Positions 44,184 to 54,798 of a stretch of DNA of 64,000 nt are shown in pieces. Under the pieces are notes generated by a model. The model did not search any database. It was not told the origin of the DNA and saw only the letters and a list, made by a program, of their open reading frames with translations. Source of the DNA: Plectosphaerella cucumerina (lineage: Eukaryota; Ascomycota; Sordariomycetes; Glomerellales; Plectosphaerellaceae); contig JAGPXD010000007.1 of assembly GCA_020746995.1 (NCBI GenBank), positions 1,302,001 to 1,366,000 on the forward strand. The letters are read 5' to 3'. Every line of letters starts with the position of its first letter. The first letter of the stretch is position 1. A program made the translations under genes and the position numbers.

Positions 44184-45410
44184 TCACAGCGCGCTGTAAC
44201 CGCCGCGCGTCCCGCTGCCCTGGACGGTGTTGAGGAGACTCCTCGCGAGGTCCTTGAGGATGTAGGGGATGTCGCGGATGGTGTCGCCGTGCGGCAGCAG
44301 GTCCCAGCCCCTAGCTCCGTAGCGGTTGTAGTTGAGCCATGAGCCGAAGATGAGGTAGGCAGCGATGGCGAGGAATGCGCTGGTGTTTTGGTTAGTCTTG
44401 TACTTGCGTGCATCTTGGGAAAGGGGAACATACATCAGGATGAACCAAGTAAAGAAACCCCAGCCGCTGCTAACGTCCTTGGGCTTGTCGGCATCGCCGC
44501 CCTTGTCGTTGTCGGGGTTCTTGTAGGCGTCCTCGCACGCGTACTTGGTGTGCCACGTCAGGCGCAGCACGTCGACCTTCTCGCCGTCGGCCGAGCCGTA
44601 CGAGTTCCAAAGCAGCGCCGAGTCCTCCTTCTTGATCTGCCTCTCTGTGCCGTCGTCTTCGTCATTGCCGTCGTCCTCCTTGCCATCGCCTTCTTTGCCA
44701 TCATCCTTCTTCTCGTCGTCCTTCTTGTCGTCGCCCTCCTTGGCGTCCTCGCGCGCCTTGAGTCTCCTGGTGGGGGTGTCGTAGAGGTCCTCGGGGGTAG
44801 TCTCGCCCTCGAGGCCCGTCTTTTCCCTGTCGCAGATGAACTCGATAATGGCCTTTTGCGTGCGCTCCGTCTTCTTGTTCATCGGGTATTTACCACCGTT
44901 GAGCACGATCCGCAGGCCCTCCTTGCCACTGTCCGCGTTGGAGTCGGAAGTCTTGAGGCGCTCGAACTTGGCGTCGAGAGGCCCGCCGCCGTAGTCCTTA
45001 AGCTCGCCTGCGATAGGGATCACCTCTAGGATGTCGGTGTGGTCGTCGTTCGGCTTGACGCGGCGCTGGATGGCGCAGACTAGAACGCGCAATGGTCAGT
45101 ATTCTACTTGCGAGGGAGGGATTCGGGAGAGCTCACCCTGCGTGCCGTTCGGGCACTCGTCTCCCGTCTTGACGTCGCCCTTGCGCTTCAGCGGCCTGCA
45201 GATGTCCAGCGTGTACGACGTGTTGGTGTACGTTGGGGGATGCCACCGCGACGTCACCACGGAATGCGGCCCGCCGAGCTTGGACAGATCGAAGTTGACG
45301 TTATCAACGCGAATCTGGTCGCAGCGGATGCCGGCGGAGACTTGCAGTGGTGCCAGCAGGACCGCCAACAGCAAGGCGGCCTCGGTTGGTGAGGTGAAGG
45401 AGAAACGCAT
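44184..45410 (-). CDS. ATG27: Autophagy-related protein 27 (Atg27-like)
   Basis: Type I membrane protein of the Golgi/endosome/vacuole that helps Atg9 vesicle traffic in autophagy (established for yeast). Exons 45410-45137, 45079-44434 and 44379-44184 give 371 residues. It has a signal peptide (1-26) and a luminal Cys-containing domain of the mannose-6-phosphate-receptor-like type: IRCDQIRVDNVNFDL, DICRPL, DECPNGTQG, IEFICDREK, YACEDAY. An acidic/Lys-rich insert (about 190-225) follows. The transmembrane helix (about 300-322) is FFTWFILIAFLAIAAYLIFG, then the tail WLNYNRYGARGWDLLPHGD. Intron 2 (54 bp) falls in the middle of the membrane helix codons, is in frame and stop-free; retained, it would break the helix with charged residues. 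Low-complexity KEGDDKKDD-type insert length is likely variable among species. Confidence 0.88.
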
Positions 45411-46903
45411 GGCGTCGGGGTGCGCGGTCCGGAGTCGCGTGTACTGTAGAATGCTCGCTGGAGCTCTGAAATAAGCTTAGCGAGCTGGTAGGGGAGAAAA
45501 GAAAAGATCCCGTCGGTGTGTGAGAGGGTTCTCAAGCTTCAGTGTCCACGGCAAGTGCGTCGGAGTTGTCGGGATGAGCGGAGGAAGACCTTGCTTTCGT
45601 GCTATGCGACCAAGCAACTCTGCCAGGTCCGCCGCAATCTCTCTGGAACTGCCTGGAGGTGTTGCATCATTGGGCTCGTCATGCGGCCGGCCCACGTGAC
45701 CTGTCTGACCTGCTGACTCACCCGGATGGTCAGGGGACGACGTCGATGGAGTTGAGGAAGAATGCGCATGACTTCAGGCTGCAGCCCAGCCAAATAGACG
45801 GTCTGGAGGTTGTGCCGTGATATTTGGGAAAGAGTCGCCTCAGGTTGTTAGATTGCCGTGGTGACTTTTTCATGGGATTCTGACAAATGCTGGGAAACCT
45901 TGGAGTTGCGCTCTCTGTTTGCATTTCTAGAAAATGTGGAGGATGACTAGCGATGGAAAGGGCACGAACTGACGCCTAATTTGATTCAGTTTATGTTATT
46001 GAACAGGTTTTGATCTTGAAGATATACCGAGTATCGAAGCTTGAGCACGGTTAGAAGATGCGTGCTCGTAGAGAACACTTCTCTTCCTAGGTACCTGAGT
46101 GAAGTCTGGTGGCAGGAAGAAAGTAGAGTGTCAGATTTCAACCACTGCCTAAGATTCTTGAGATACTCTACTTCAAGCTAAAACTAATAGTCCAGCTGAC
46201 GTATTCAAGGCTTAAAAGTTGGTTCCTTATCCTGGAACTGTCAGCCGCCTTTCCCATGGAACCCTCACGAGTCTGCGACGGCGCACTTGAGGAGTATGCA
46301 TGGTTGAGGACGTCGGGGACATTCGAGGACGGAGAAAGACTCGGTCATGACTGTCGTTTTTCTTGATATTGAAGAGACTACTGCGCAGCAATGGTCCACA
46401 GGCCATGGCACTAAGAGACACACGACATGACATGGAGCCGTCTGATGACAATGGCTCTGCTACCATGGGACACGTTGATCATCGGTAAAGGTCGGGTTCA
46501 TCAAACATCATTTGCCCAGCATCACACCAAGCCACATATGCAGTAACGGCAACACTGAATACAAATCGCTAGCCTAATCAAATACAACCGAAGATGCCGG
46601 TGCCCTAAGAGAAAGAATCAACCGCGATACCCCGAATCGAATGCATACGATGTCGACAAAAAGGAGATTTTGTCCCATCCAAAAAAACCGGTAAACGCCC
46701 GGATGCCCGAAGCCTCAAGGGGGGTGGGGGTATAATAAGCTTCGTCAGTCCTCGCAAGATAAAACCCGCCCGTCCCGTGTGATAAATCATTACAACCGGC
46801 CGGGTTCTTCCGAAAAAACTCCTTCCTCACGTTCCCTCGTCCGTCATCGCGCGCGTGCAAGCACGCCATCTTCTTGTCGTCGTCGTCTCGCGCCTTCGCG
46901 CCC
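45411..46903. other. Intergenic region between Atg27 and Spt20
   Basis: About 1.5 kb, more AT-rich than its surroundings between about 45.9 and 46.8 kb. Both flanking genes are on the minus strand, so it is the Atg27 promoter plus the Spt20 3' flank. No gene seen. Confidence 0.55.
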
Positions 46904-49900
46904 TCACATGCCGTGACCCTGGCCCATCATCCCGCCCATGCCCTGCATCGAGGCCTGCTGTTGCTGTTGCTGCTGCTGTTGCTGCTGGTGCTGCATCAGG
47001 GCCGCCTGCTGCTGCACAGCCCGCCGTTGCTGTATCATATTATTGACATTGGACTTGGCTTGCAGCATGCAGTGCTTTTTGAACGCCTCCAGCTGCTCGG
47101 GCGGAATGTTGTCGGCCGCGCCCCCCCATTGCTTTGCCAGGTCCGGAATGCCCTTGTTGAACAGCATTTGCGAGTGCATCCTAATCTGCGTGGCAAAGTT
47201 GTTCTGCTGGGCCGTTACGTGTTGTTGCTGCTGCTGCTGTTGCTGTTGTTGTTGCTGCTGCAGGAGCATCGCCTGCTGCATGTTCATGTTCTGAGCCATG
47301 TTGGGGTTCATCATGGGCCGCTGCATGTTGTTGCCCATCTGCTGCTGGAGCTGGGCCTGTAGCTGGGCCTGCATCTGCGGCGACATCTGGCCGCCCATCT
47401 GGCTGTTCTGCATGTTCTGCATCTGCTGGTAGCGTTGCGCAATCTGCTGCTGCTGCGCCAGCTGGTTCCCTTGAAGCTGTTGTTGTTGCTGCTGCTGTTG
47501 CTGCTGCCTGACCTGCTGCTGCTGCATCAGAGCGCGCCTCTGCATCTCCATCTGGATTTGCTGAGGCGTCAACTGCTGGCCGTTGCCGAAGTGGCCGTTC
47601 ATCATGCCGTTCTGCATCGCGTTCTGCATGCCATTCTGCATACCGCCCTGCATGCCGTGCGGCATCTGGGACTGCTGAATGGCCCTTTGACGCTGTGCGA
47701 TCTGCGCCGCGAGCAGGTTGGGGTCCTGCTGCATCTGCGGCGCCATGTTAGGCGTGCCCATCATGATGTGCTGGCCCATCTGCGAATTGGACGCCATCAT
47801 GCCTGGCGGCGGACTGGCCTGCTGCATGCGAGGCGTGGCAGCCATGGCACGCTGTGGCACCGGAGTGCCGCCCTGCATGTTGGGAGTGCCGTGCGGCATC
47901 CGCGGGGTGCCGGCCTGCTGACTCTGCTGACTGGCACGTGCGGACATGTTGTTGGTCATCGGCACGCCGCCCATGCTGGGATGCCCTTGTGCAACCGAGG
48001 GAGGCCGGGGCGGGCTGGCTGCCATGTTCGAGTTGGACTGCTGCATGGGGACGGCTCCAGGCATGGGTGACGACATGCTATGCGGCGTTCCTTGTCGAAT
48101 GACTGGCGAAGACACCGGGGCCTGCGAGACCTGCGCGAAGCGGGCAGCCGCCTGTGCTGGGATGCCGTTTGGCATGACACCACCGTTGTTGAGCACCGGC
48201 GTGCCGTTGGCTATTTGCTGTGCATGAGCAGCCTGGTTGGCAGCGGCCACTGCTGCCGCCTGGTTATTGCGCTGCGCGTTGGCCTGCGCGGCAGCGGCCT
48301 GTTGCCGGGCAGCGTTCTGCTGCGCGCGCTTCTCGGCCGCTGCCTGTTCGCGCCTGGCCTTGTTCTCTTCCTCCTGCCGCTGTTGCGCGGCAGCCGCGGC
48401 GGCGGCCTGCTCTGCTTGAGCCTGTGCACGTTGAGCCTGGATCTTACGCTCGTTCTCAGCCTGCCGGATCTTCTCCTGCTCCTTCTTCTCGGCATGCTCT
48501 CGCTTAATGTCGGCAATGACCTTGAATCGGGCAAAGTTGGGCTCGAACGTCGTGATGGCGCCCTGGTTGTCGTCGTCGGCACCATTAGTGCCGCCGGGGG
48601 CACCCCCTGATGTTGCGTTGCGCTCGTCCAGCGTGAGCATGTACCTCTCGAGCTCGGCCTTCTGAGCCTGATCGGCCGCCATCTCCGCAATGGTACGCTT
48701 CCTCGTCTTCGGCTCCGGTGGCGGATCACTGTGCGACGGATGTGCCAGAATGTCAAGAAGCCTGATCGTGTCGTGCGCGTCCCTGGTAGGTTCAAGGTTG
48801 AGCACTGGCATCGTAGCGAGGAGAATCTGCGCCTCGGCTTCGCGGATATTGGTGGCATCAAGCTCCATGAGCTCCCGCTTGAGCCTTTTTGCTGGGGGTG
48901 GCATGCTCACGGCTGTGGGCGTCGGAGGCACCAGCGACAGCGGAGTTTGTGGCGGCATGTTGCCGTCCACGCTGGGCCTCCCATCGGCCGAGCCTCGGGG
49001 TGTCCTCGCCTTGAGCTCCAGGTCGGCCTGTAGGCTGTGAGGTGTTGGGTGCAGGACGACGGTGATAATCTTAGGCTTCGGCGGCGCCTTGCTCTTCTGG
49101 CCCTCCCCAGGTAGCGACGGGGCAGGCATGGCCTCCTTGTCCTTGTCTTCTGCCTTGGTAGCCGCCTCTCCCTCAGCAATGGCCTGCACGGCGCTGACGG
49201 TCTCCTTAGGATATGGAACGTATGGTGATGGGACAATGTATGGTGTGTGGTTGTGGATGGATGATGGGATCGTCGCGCTTGATTCGGAGGAGGTTGGGCG
49301 CTTGACGCTTTTTGTCTGGGCCACCGATTTGTGGTCGTGAACCTGGACGATCAGGCGTCCTTGATAGAACGGAACGCCCGCCTGGACAAAGTCCTCGAGT
49401 AGTTCGTTGGGTATTGTCCGCTTACGCAGATGTTCGAGGAAAATGCGCATTGGCGACTTGTAGGAGAAGGTGCCATCCTGCTGATCGAAGCGGAAGTGAT
49501 TGGCGTGAAGATGGACCACCAGGGAAGGAGGGTTGCCGGCGAACTTCTTGAGAATGTATTTGTCGGTGACGACTGATTATTGTTAGCAAAAGAGCATACA
49601 TCGATCCCATGGCTTCATTCAGCATACTCCAAGGCGGTGGGTCGATGACCTCCGGCACAGCCGTTTCGGGTACCAGGGAAGCCGATGGCAGGCTGATGCT
49701 GCCTTTGGCGATACGGGCGGATAGTTGTGCTGATGGCTGCCGTGCGCGATTCGCTGGCCGGGCGGTCTGGCCCGTTGCCCCGTTGATGCCAGCCGAGTTG
49801 GGCGGCTTTTTGGAGGTCATGGATGGCGAGGGAGACGCCGTCGAAGAGTTGACGGCGCCATTGGTCTGAATACCAGGCGGCGGTTGCCGCTTGATCTTAG

Positions 49901-49949
49901 ACAAGTTGGGGATCACCGGCGGTGGGATCGCGGTCACGACGGGCGCCAT
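46904..49949 (-). CDS. SPT20: SAGA complex subunit Spt20-like
   Basis: Structural subunit of the SAGA co-activator, needed for complex integrity and TBP recruitment (established for yeast). Exons 49949-49628 and 49572-46904 (55-bp intron with GCTAACA branch site) give 996 residues. The N-terminus is disordered Pro/Ser (1-105). The Spt20 domain (about 108-190) reads IVTDKYILKKFAGNPPSLVV ... HFRFDQQDGTFSYKSPMRIF ... VPFYQGRLIVQVHDHK and is well conserved. A mid-region follows with LKRELMELDATNIREAEAQI. An Ala/Gln/Arg-rich helical stretch (about 520-650) comes next, then a Met/Gln/Pro-rich region with several polyglutamine runs (up to about 12-13 Gln) to the end. The Gln runs are coded by mixed CAG/CAA, which limits slippage. 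It lies upstream of nothing co-transcribed; Pex22 is on the same strand 0.7 kb away. Confidence 0.9.
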
Positions 49950-50675
49950 GGTGATCGCCGCGTGCCTCGCCGCTCAGCGGGCGAGAGAGGGGGTGGTTCC
50001 TTCGTGGCGACAGACAAACAGAAACTGCTCCGCGCGTGAGTGCCGCCGTTTATTGCCTCAGAGTCTTGACATTTGCGGTCTGGATCGGGAATTCGGGACC
50101 GGTGCTGATGGGATCGGCCTTATGGTTCGCGCGGGATGATGATATGACGTCGCGAGTCACGTATGAGGCCGCGATGTCGGAAGAGGGGCTGGGGTGCCCG
50201 AGAGGAGGAAAGAGGTAGCGCAGGCTCGGGGATTCGGTGGGAAATCGATTGGATTGATGCGCGACGCACGAATTTCGATGATTCGCGATGGCGGGGTCGG
50301 GTGGTTGTTGCGAAGTTGTCGGCGAGGTCTAGGTGGTTCTGCGCGTGATGCCGCCGCATCGCCGGAAAGGTTAGGCGTGCCTGGACAAGGAGCCCGTTTA
50401 AAGTTCGGGGAAACCCGACCCCTGGGAGTGTGGGGCCCGGGGGCGGGAACGCCAAGGCCCACAGCGTCGCTCGAGGCAGTCACGTGGTCGCAACTTGTGT
50501 GTGTTGGGCTGTCTGGCAGGTTGCAGAAACAGACTCATTGATATTCATAAATAGAAAGACTAAATGTAGCACCGAATATATACCGGCCGTGTCTCTTGCT
50601 TCAACACGTTCCCCTAGGGCCAGCCAGAACTGAATCCGCCTCGTAAAAAGTACCAATCCTTGCTGTCAAGTTGCC
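49950..50675. other. Spt20 promoter / Pex22 3' flank
   Basis: About 0.73 kb with both flanking genes on the minus strand. A short AT-rich part near 50530-50585 may be the Pex22 3' end. No gene seen. Confidence 0.55.
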
Positions 50676-51974
50676 TTAATCACGGCCCTGCACGCGGCGA
50701 GCCCAGTCGTCGCCCACACGCATGCTGTCGACGACAACCACGCCGCGCCCGCGCCCAACACGGTCTCCGCGCTGCCACCACTTCTCGTCGCTGCCAGGCT
50801 TCTCCGCCTCGGACTCGCTGTCGGCCAGTCCGCCATGTCCACTCTCGGCACCCACCACCAGGATGATGTCGTGGCGGAGCCATGTCTGCAGGCTCCCAAC
50901 AACACTTCCATTGTCGCCGGCAAGAGACTCTTGCAGATAGACGACCTCGGGCTGCAGGTGGCGCAGGATGTGGGCGTGGCCGTTGGGCGTGGTGAAGGGC
51001 AGGATCATGGTCTCCTTCTCGACAAGGTTCAGGGCCTGCGAGTGCACCTCGTTGTAGGCATGACTGGTGGCGGCGTCCAGGAGGGGGCTCTTGCTCAGGT
51101 CGTCGGTGCCCGGGGTCTGAGCTTGATGGTGATCAATGTTAGAGAAGGACGAGCTCAGCGAAGGTGGCGGAAGGTTACTGGTTGGGTCCGGCGCGCTCTC
51201 CTTCAGGCCGGGGGCGTAGATGAGGACGAAGAGCTTAATCTTGGAGAAGTCGATGTGCTTGGGAATGTGGGACAGGATAGACTGCGACGGGGGTCAGTCA
51301 TGGGCGGCTCAAGCTGGCGCTCGTTGCGGTGTGCGACTTACGGCATGCTCCATAAATCCATCGTCGTCCTCGAGGAGGTTGTTATCGGCAGAGACGATGA
51401 TGGCCACGGTGCGGCGGCGCCTGTTCGGGTCTCGGGTGGCCGGCTTGTCGCCTCTCTCCCTCCGGGCGTCGGCCTCCTCCGACCATGTCTCGTGGTCGTT
51501 GAACGCGGCCTTGTCCTCCTCGCGAATCGCAGCCAGGGCGCGTCCAGCCGCAGCCCCTGCGGCGGCCACACCTGCCGTCACCGTCTTTCCGGCGTTCTCG
51601 AAGAACTGCTGCGGACTGGGTGTGCGTCGCAGCGCGCCGGACATGCGCGCTCCCCAGCCTGCATCGTTCGGGTCCGGCTGGAGGTGGATGGTCCCCTGTG
51701 TTTGATCTCCTACATTCCCTGGCCGGCCAGCACCGCGCGGCTGGCTTCTCGACGTGGCTCCATACGCAGGGTTGTCGCCATAGTCGGCATTCTCGTAGTC
51801 CAACCCAGCGACCTGGTCGCCCTCACCCTGGTCGGGATGGTTGTCGTCCTTCCGCTGGTTCCACACCCAAGCTGCAAGGCCAGCTGTCGCGACAGTGACA
51901 GTGATGGCGAGAGGAACCCAGTGCGTCCAGACACCACCTCGCCTGCGCGAACCGGAGTTATCGAATGATGACAT
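50676..51974 (-). CDS. PEX22: Peroxin 22-like protein (Pex22)
   Basis: Peroxisomal membrane protein that anchors the ubiquitin-conjugating enzyme Pex4 for receptor recycling (established for yeast). Exons 51974-51342 and 51281-50676 give 412 residues. One membrane segment near the N-terminus (about 17-37: WVPLAITVTVATAGLAAWVW) is followed by a long disordered linker. The C-terminal Pex22-type Rossmann-like domain begins at RRTVAIIVSADN (about 187), with KIKLFVLIYAPGL and HLQPEVVYLQESL in order. A possible second intron (GTAACC donor, CTAAC branch, AAG acceptor, 57 bp in the stretch coding DPTSNLPPPSL...HHQ) is also in frame. I kept it as coding because the Ser/Phe-rich peptide looks conserved; removing it gives 393 residues. 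The family is fast-evolving, so the call rests on the domain pattern. Confidence 0.75.
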
Positions 51975-52871
51975 CTAGAGGCTGGCAGGCATCGCAGCAG
52001 CCCGGAGGGCAGGGGTCGGTCGGGAGTGGACTCGTGAAAGTCGTCGCGTCGGGCGGGGCAGCCGCTTCAGTGTCGAACGTCGAGGTAGTCGTCGTTTGTC
52101 TCGTTGGAATAATACGCGTCAAAATAGCCAATCGCCGGTGGTTGTCTTCGTCAAAATTCGTGCACCTCGAGAGGTGACAGATATGTGGCTGGGAGGGGTG
52201 GGAGACGTCTGTTTTCCTCGGCATCGATGGCCCACGAGGTGGCTGGTCAAGCCGTCTCACAAGCGTCTCCCGCCTTCAAGATCCCGAGGTCCCAGGTCCA
52301 CTGTTGTTGTCAGGCTGCAGGGGTCCTGTAGTGGTGGTGGTGTTGGCCGGCCAAAGCTCGGGCCACCACCATGGATTCTGCTGAGTCATCACCAAAGCGA
52401 CTGGGTATTCTGCTGGCACCTGCTTTACCACAACGTCATTGGCTTCAGATTATCGCTTAGACAGGTTGACAGAAAGTTCTGAGAAATTGAGCAAGATGAC
52501 TCTGTGTCGGTCGGGTCGATGATGTCTTTTGTAGGCCGAGTTGACCGAGTTGGGTGATGCTTATCTTGACATCTGTGTAACCATAACCAGCACGTGACTT
52601 TGTGCCGGTCCTCAACCACGGCAGGACCCACCTTAGTCGATGACTCCTTCCGTTTACAAGATATTTGCAACAATTGAGCTTGACGACGCCAGGCCAAATT
52701 CACTCGAAAAACGTGGGGAAGGCACCAAAATCCATCGCCCGAACTAAATCTCACTGACTGTTCAATTCCACACCCATAACCACGCCGGCAGCGTCTCGTT
52801 CCAGACCCTTCATTGCCAATCCACTCGACAGCCTCACATCGCGGGGAAGATCCAGTCTATCATCGACAAAG
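51975..52871. other. Divergent promoter region between Pex22 and eIF2B-gamma genes
   Basis: About 0.9 kb shared 5' region of two divergently transcribed genes. No ORF with a recognisable domain and no clear TATA box. Confidence 0.55.
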
Positions 52872-54677
52872 ATGCCTCACGCCGTATCGGCACCCTCGCC
52901 TGGGCTCCAGGCCCTGGTGCTTTGCGGCCCCGGATCCTCTTTCCCGACCTTCACATCGGACCCTGACAAGCATCCCAAGGCGCTTCTGCCCATCGCAAAC
53001 CGACCGATGGTTTGGTACCCTCTCAACTTTCTCTATGACATGGGCATCACTGGTAAGTTGAGCTTGTCATGGCTGACGGGACCTGTACAATACAACGAAA
53101 AATAGCTGACTGAGCATCAAGATATCACCCTGGTGTGCCCTGCTTCTTCGAAAGAGGCCATTACGCAGGCGTTCCAGCGGGACCCCTGCCTGACTACGGC
53201 GCTTCCCCTGCCCAAACCCACGCTCCTGTTCCCCGAGGACCTTGAGCAGACCACAGGTACTGCGGAGATTCTGCGCCTGCCCGCCATCAGAGAGGCCATC
53301 ACATCAGACTTTGTTGTACTTCCCTGCGATCTCATCTGCGAGGTGCCCGGCGAGAAGCTGCTGCAGGCTTGGATGGTGAAGGCTGCGAGTCTCTCAGAGA
53401 TCCTAGGCGCTCCCTCCTCCACTGGCACGCTGCGCGAGGCGAGCGGCGGCTTTGCCGTCTTCTACGAGACCAAGACCGCTCTCGCAGTGAAGAAGGAGGA
53501 GACGGACTTTATCGCCACCACGCCCCTCCCGGCCACACCCATCGCACCCCAAAAGGGCTCTCTGCTGCCTCAGCTATCCAACCTCGTCTACTCTATGCCG
53601 AAGGACTCCCTGAGGGATGTCATGCTTGACAAGAATGGCCTGCCTCTGCGCCACGGCCTGCTGCGGGCACACCCTCGCGTGCGGATGCTCACAACATACC
53701 GGGACGCGCACCTGTACATCTTCCCCAAGTGGATCCTCGACTTCATCAACGACAACGAGCCCCTCGAAAGCATCAGTGAGGACGTCATCGGCTGGTGGGC
53801 CAAGGCAGGCTGGCAAGCGGGCCTGGGAGAGAAGCTCGGTCTTCGAAAGATCCTCCAAGCCCCCGAGGATGAGCAAGAAGACGCCGCGTCGGTGGAGCGA
53901 ACCCCGTCGCCGCAGGAGGACCCCACAGACGCGGCTAGCACATCACACCTGACGACCAAGAGACGGCTGTCCAACGCAGGAGGATCCCATGCAGGAAACA
54001 TTCCGGGCAACGATGGCGCCGCTGAAGTTGAGGCCCTGCAAGTCCCGCCTATTCTGGCCTACGTTCACCCCACGGGCGACACGGCACCCCTCATTCGCCG
54101 CGTTGACACAGCCGAGATGCTGCTCAACGTCTCCCTTCACCTGGCGAAGCTGGCCCCGGTTGAGGAGGCTGGTTCAGAGGCATCCCCCCTGGCGCATGCG
54201 AGGAAGGTCTCGTATCCCGAAGGAGTCAAGCCCCGGACCACCATCACCAAGCAAGACAGCCTCGTGGGCAACAATGTGCTGGTGGAGGAGAAGGTTGCCA
54301 TCAAGGAGACTGTCGTGGGCAACAACTGTCACATTCATGAGGGGGCCAAGCTTCATCAGTGCCTGCTCATGGACGGCGTGCGCGTTGGCAAGCACTGCAA
54401 GCTGACCAAATGCATCTTGGGACCCCACAGTGTCATCGAGGACGGCACCGTCCTGACGAATTGTCAGGTGCAGGAGAACTACCGCGTGGAAGCCAAGAGT
54501 GAGTGTTCTCCCCTCGCAGTGAACCGAACAACAGCTTACGCACATGCAGCGGAGGAGAAGGATCACAAGTTCATGAGCTCGGCCGGTCTGGAGGCAGACG
54601 ACGACGAGGCAGAGGGAGTTCTCCAGGATATGGACGACGAGGTGCAGGCCTTCAACGAGACGGCCATCGTCGAATGA
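52872..54677 (+). CDS. GCD1: Translation initiation factor eIF-2B subunit gamma (Gcd1-like)
   Basis: Part of the eIF2B guanine-nucleotide exchange factor catalytic subcomplex (with epsilon/Gcd6) that recharges eIF2 and mediates amino-acid-starvation control. Exons 52872-53052, 53122-54498 and 54550-54677 give 561 residues; yeast Gcd1 is 578. The N-terminus is a nucleotidyltransferase-like domain: ALVLCGPGSSFPTF, HPKALLPIANRPMVWYPLNF and VVLPCDLICEV. The gamma subunit has a degenerate form of the catalytic motif (family knowledge). The C-terminus shows the hexapeptide left-handed beta-helix: LVGNNVLVEEKVAIKETVVG, CLLMDGVRVGKHCKLTKCIL, VIEDGTVLTNC. The tail is acidic (DDDEAEGVLQDMDDE). Intron 2 (54499-54549, 51 bp) is in frame and stop-free. 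Sites of general amino-acid control near ARG8 make the pair thematically related, but they are 9 kb apart. Confidence 0.92.
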
Positions 54678-54747
54678 AGCAAAACAGACCCCCGAATGAA
54701 CAGTGCATCGACATGACTCCCACGTTTTCCGACCAGGCCACGGCCCG

Positions 54748-54798
54748 CTCGTGACGACCCCCCGTCGTGACGACCCCCCGCTCGTGACGACCCCGCCC
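54748..54798 (+). repeat. Three-copy tandem repeat, 16-17 bp unit
   Basis: Three copies of CGTGACGACCCC followed by a few C/G/T bases lie about 75-120 bp after the eIF2B-gamma stop. It is probably in its 3' UTR. Confidence 0.8.
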
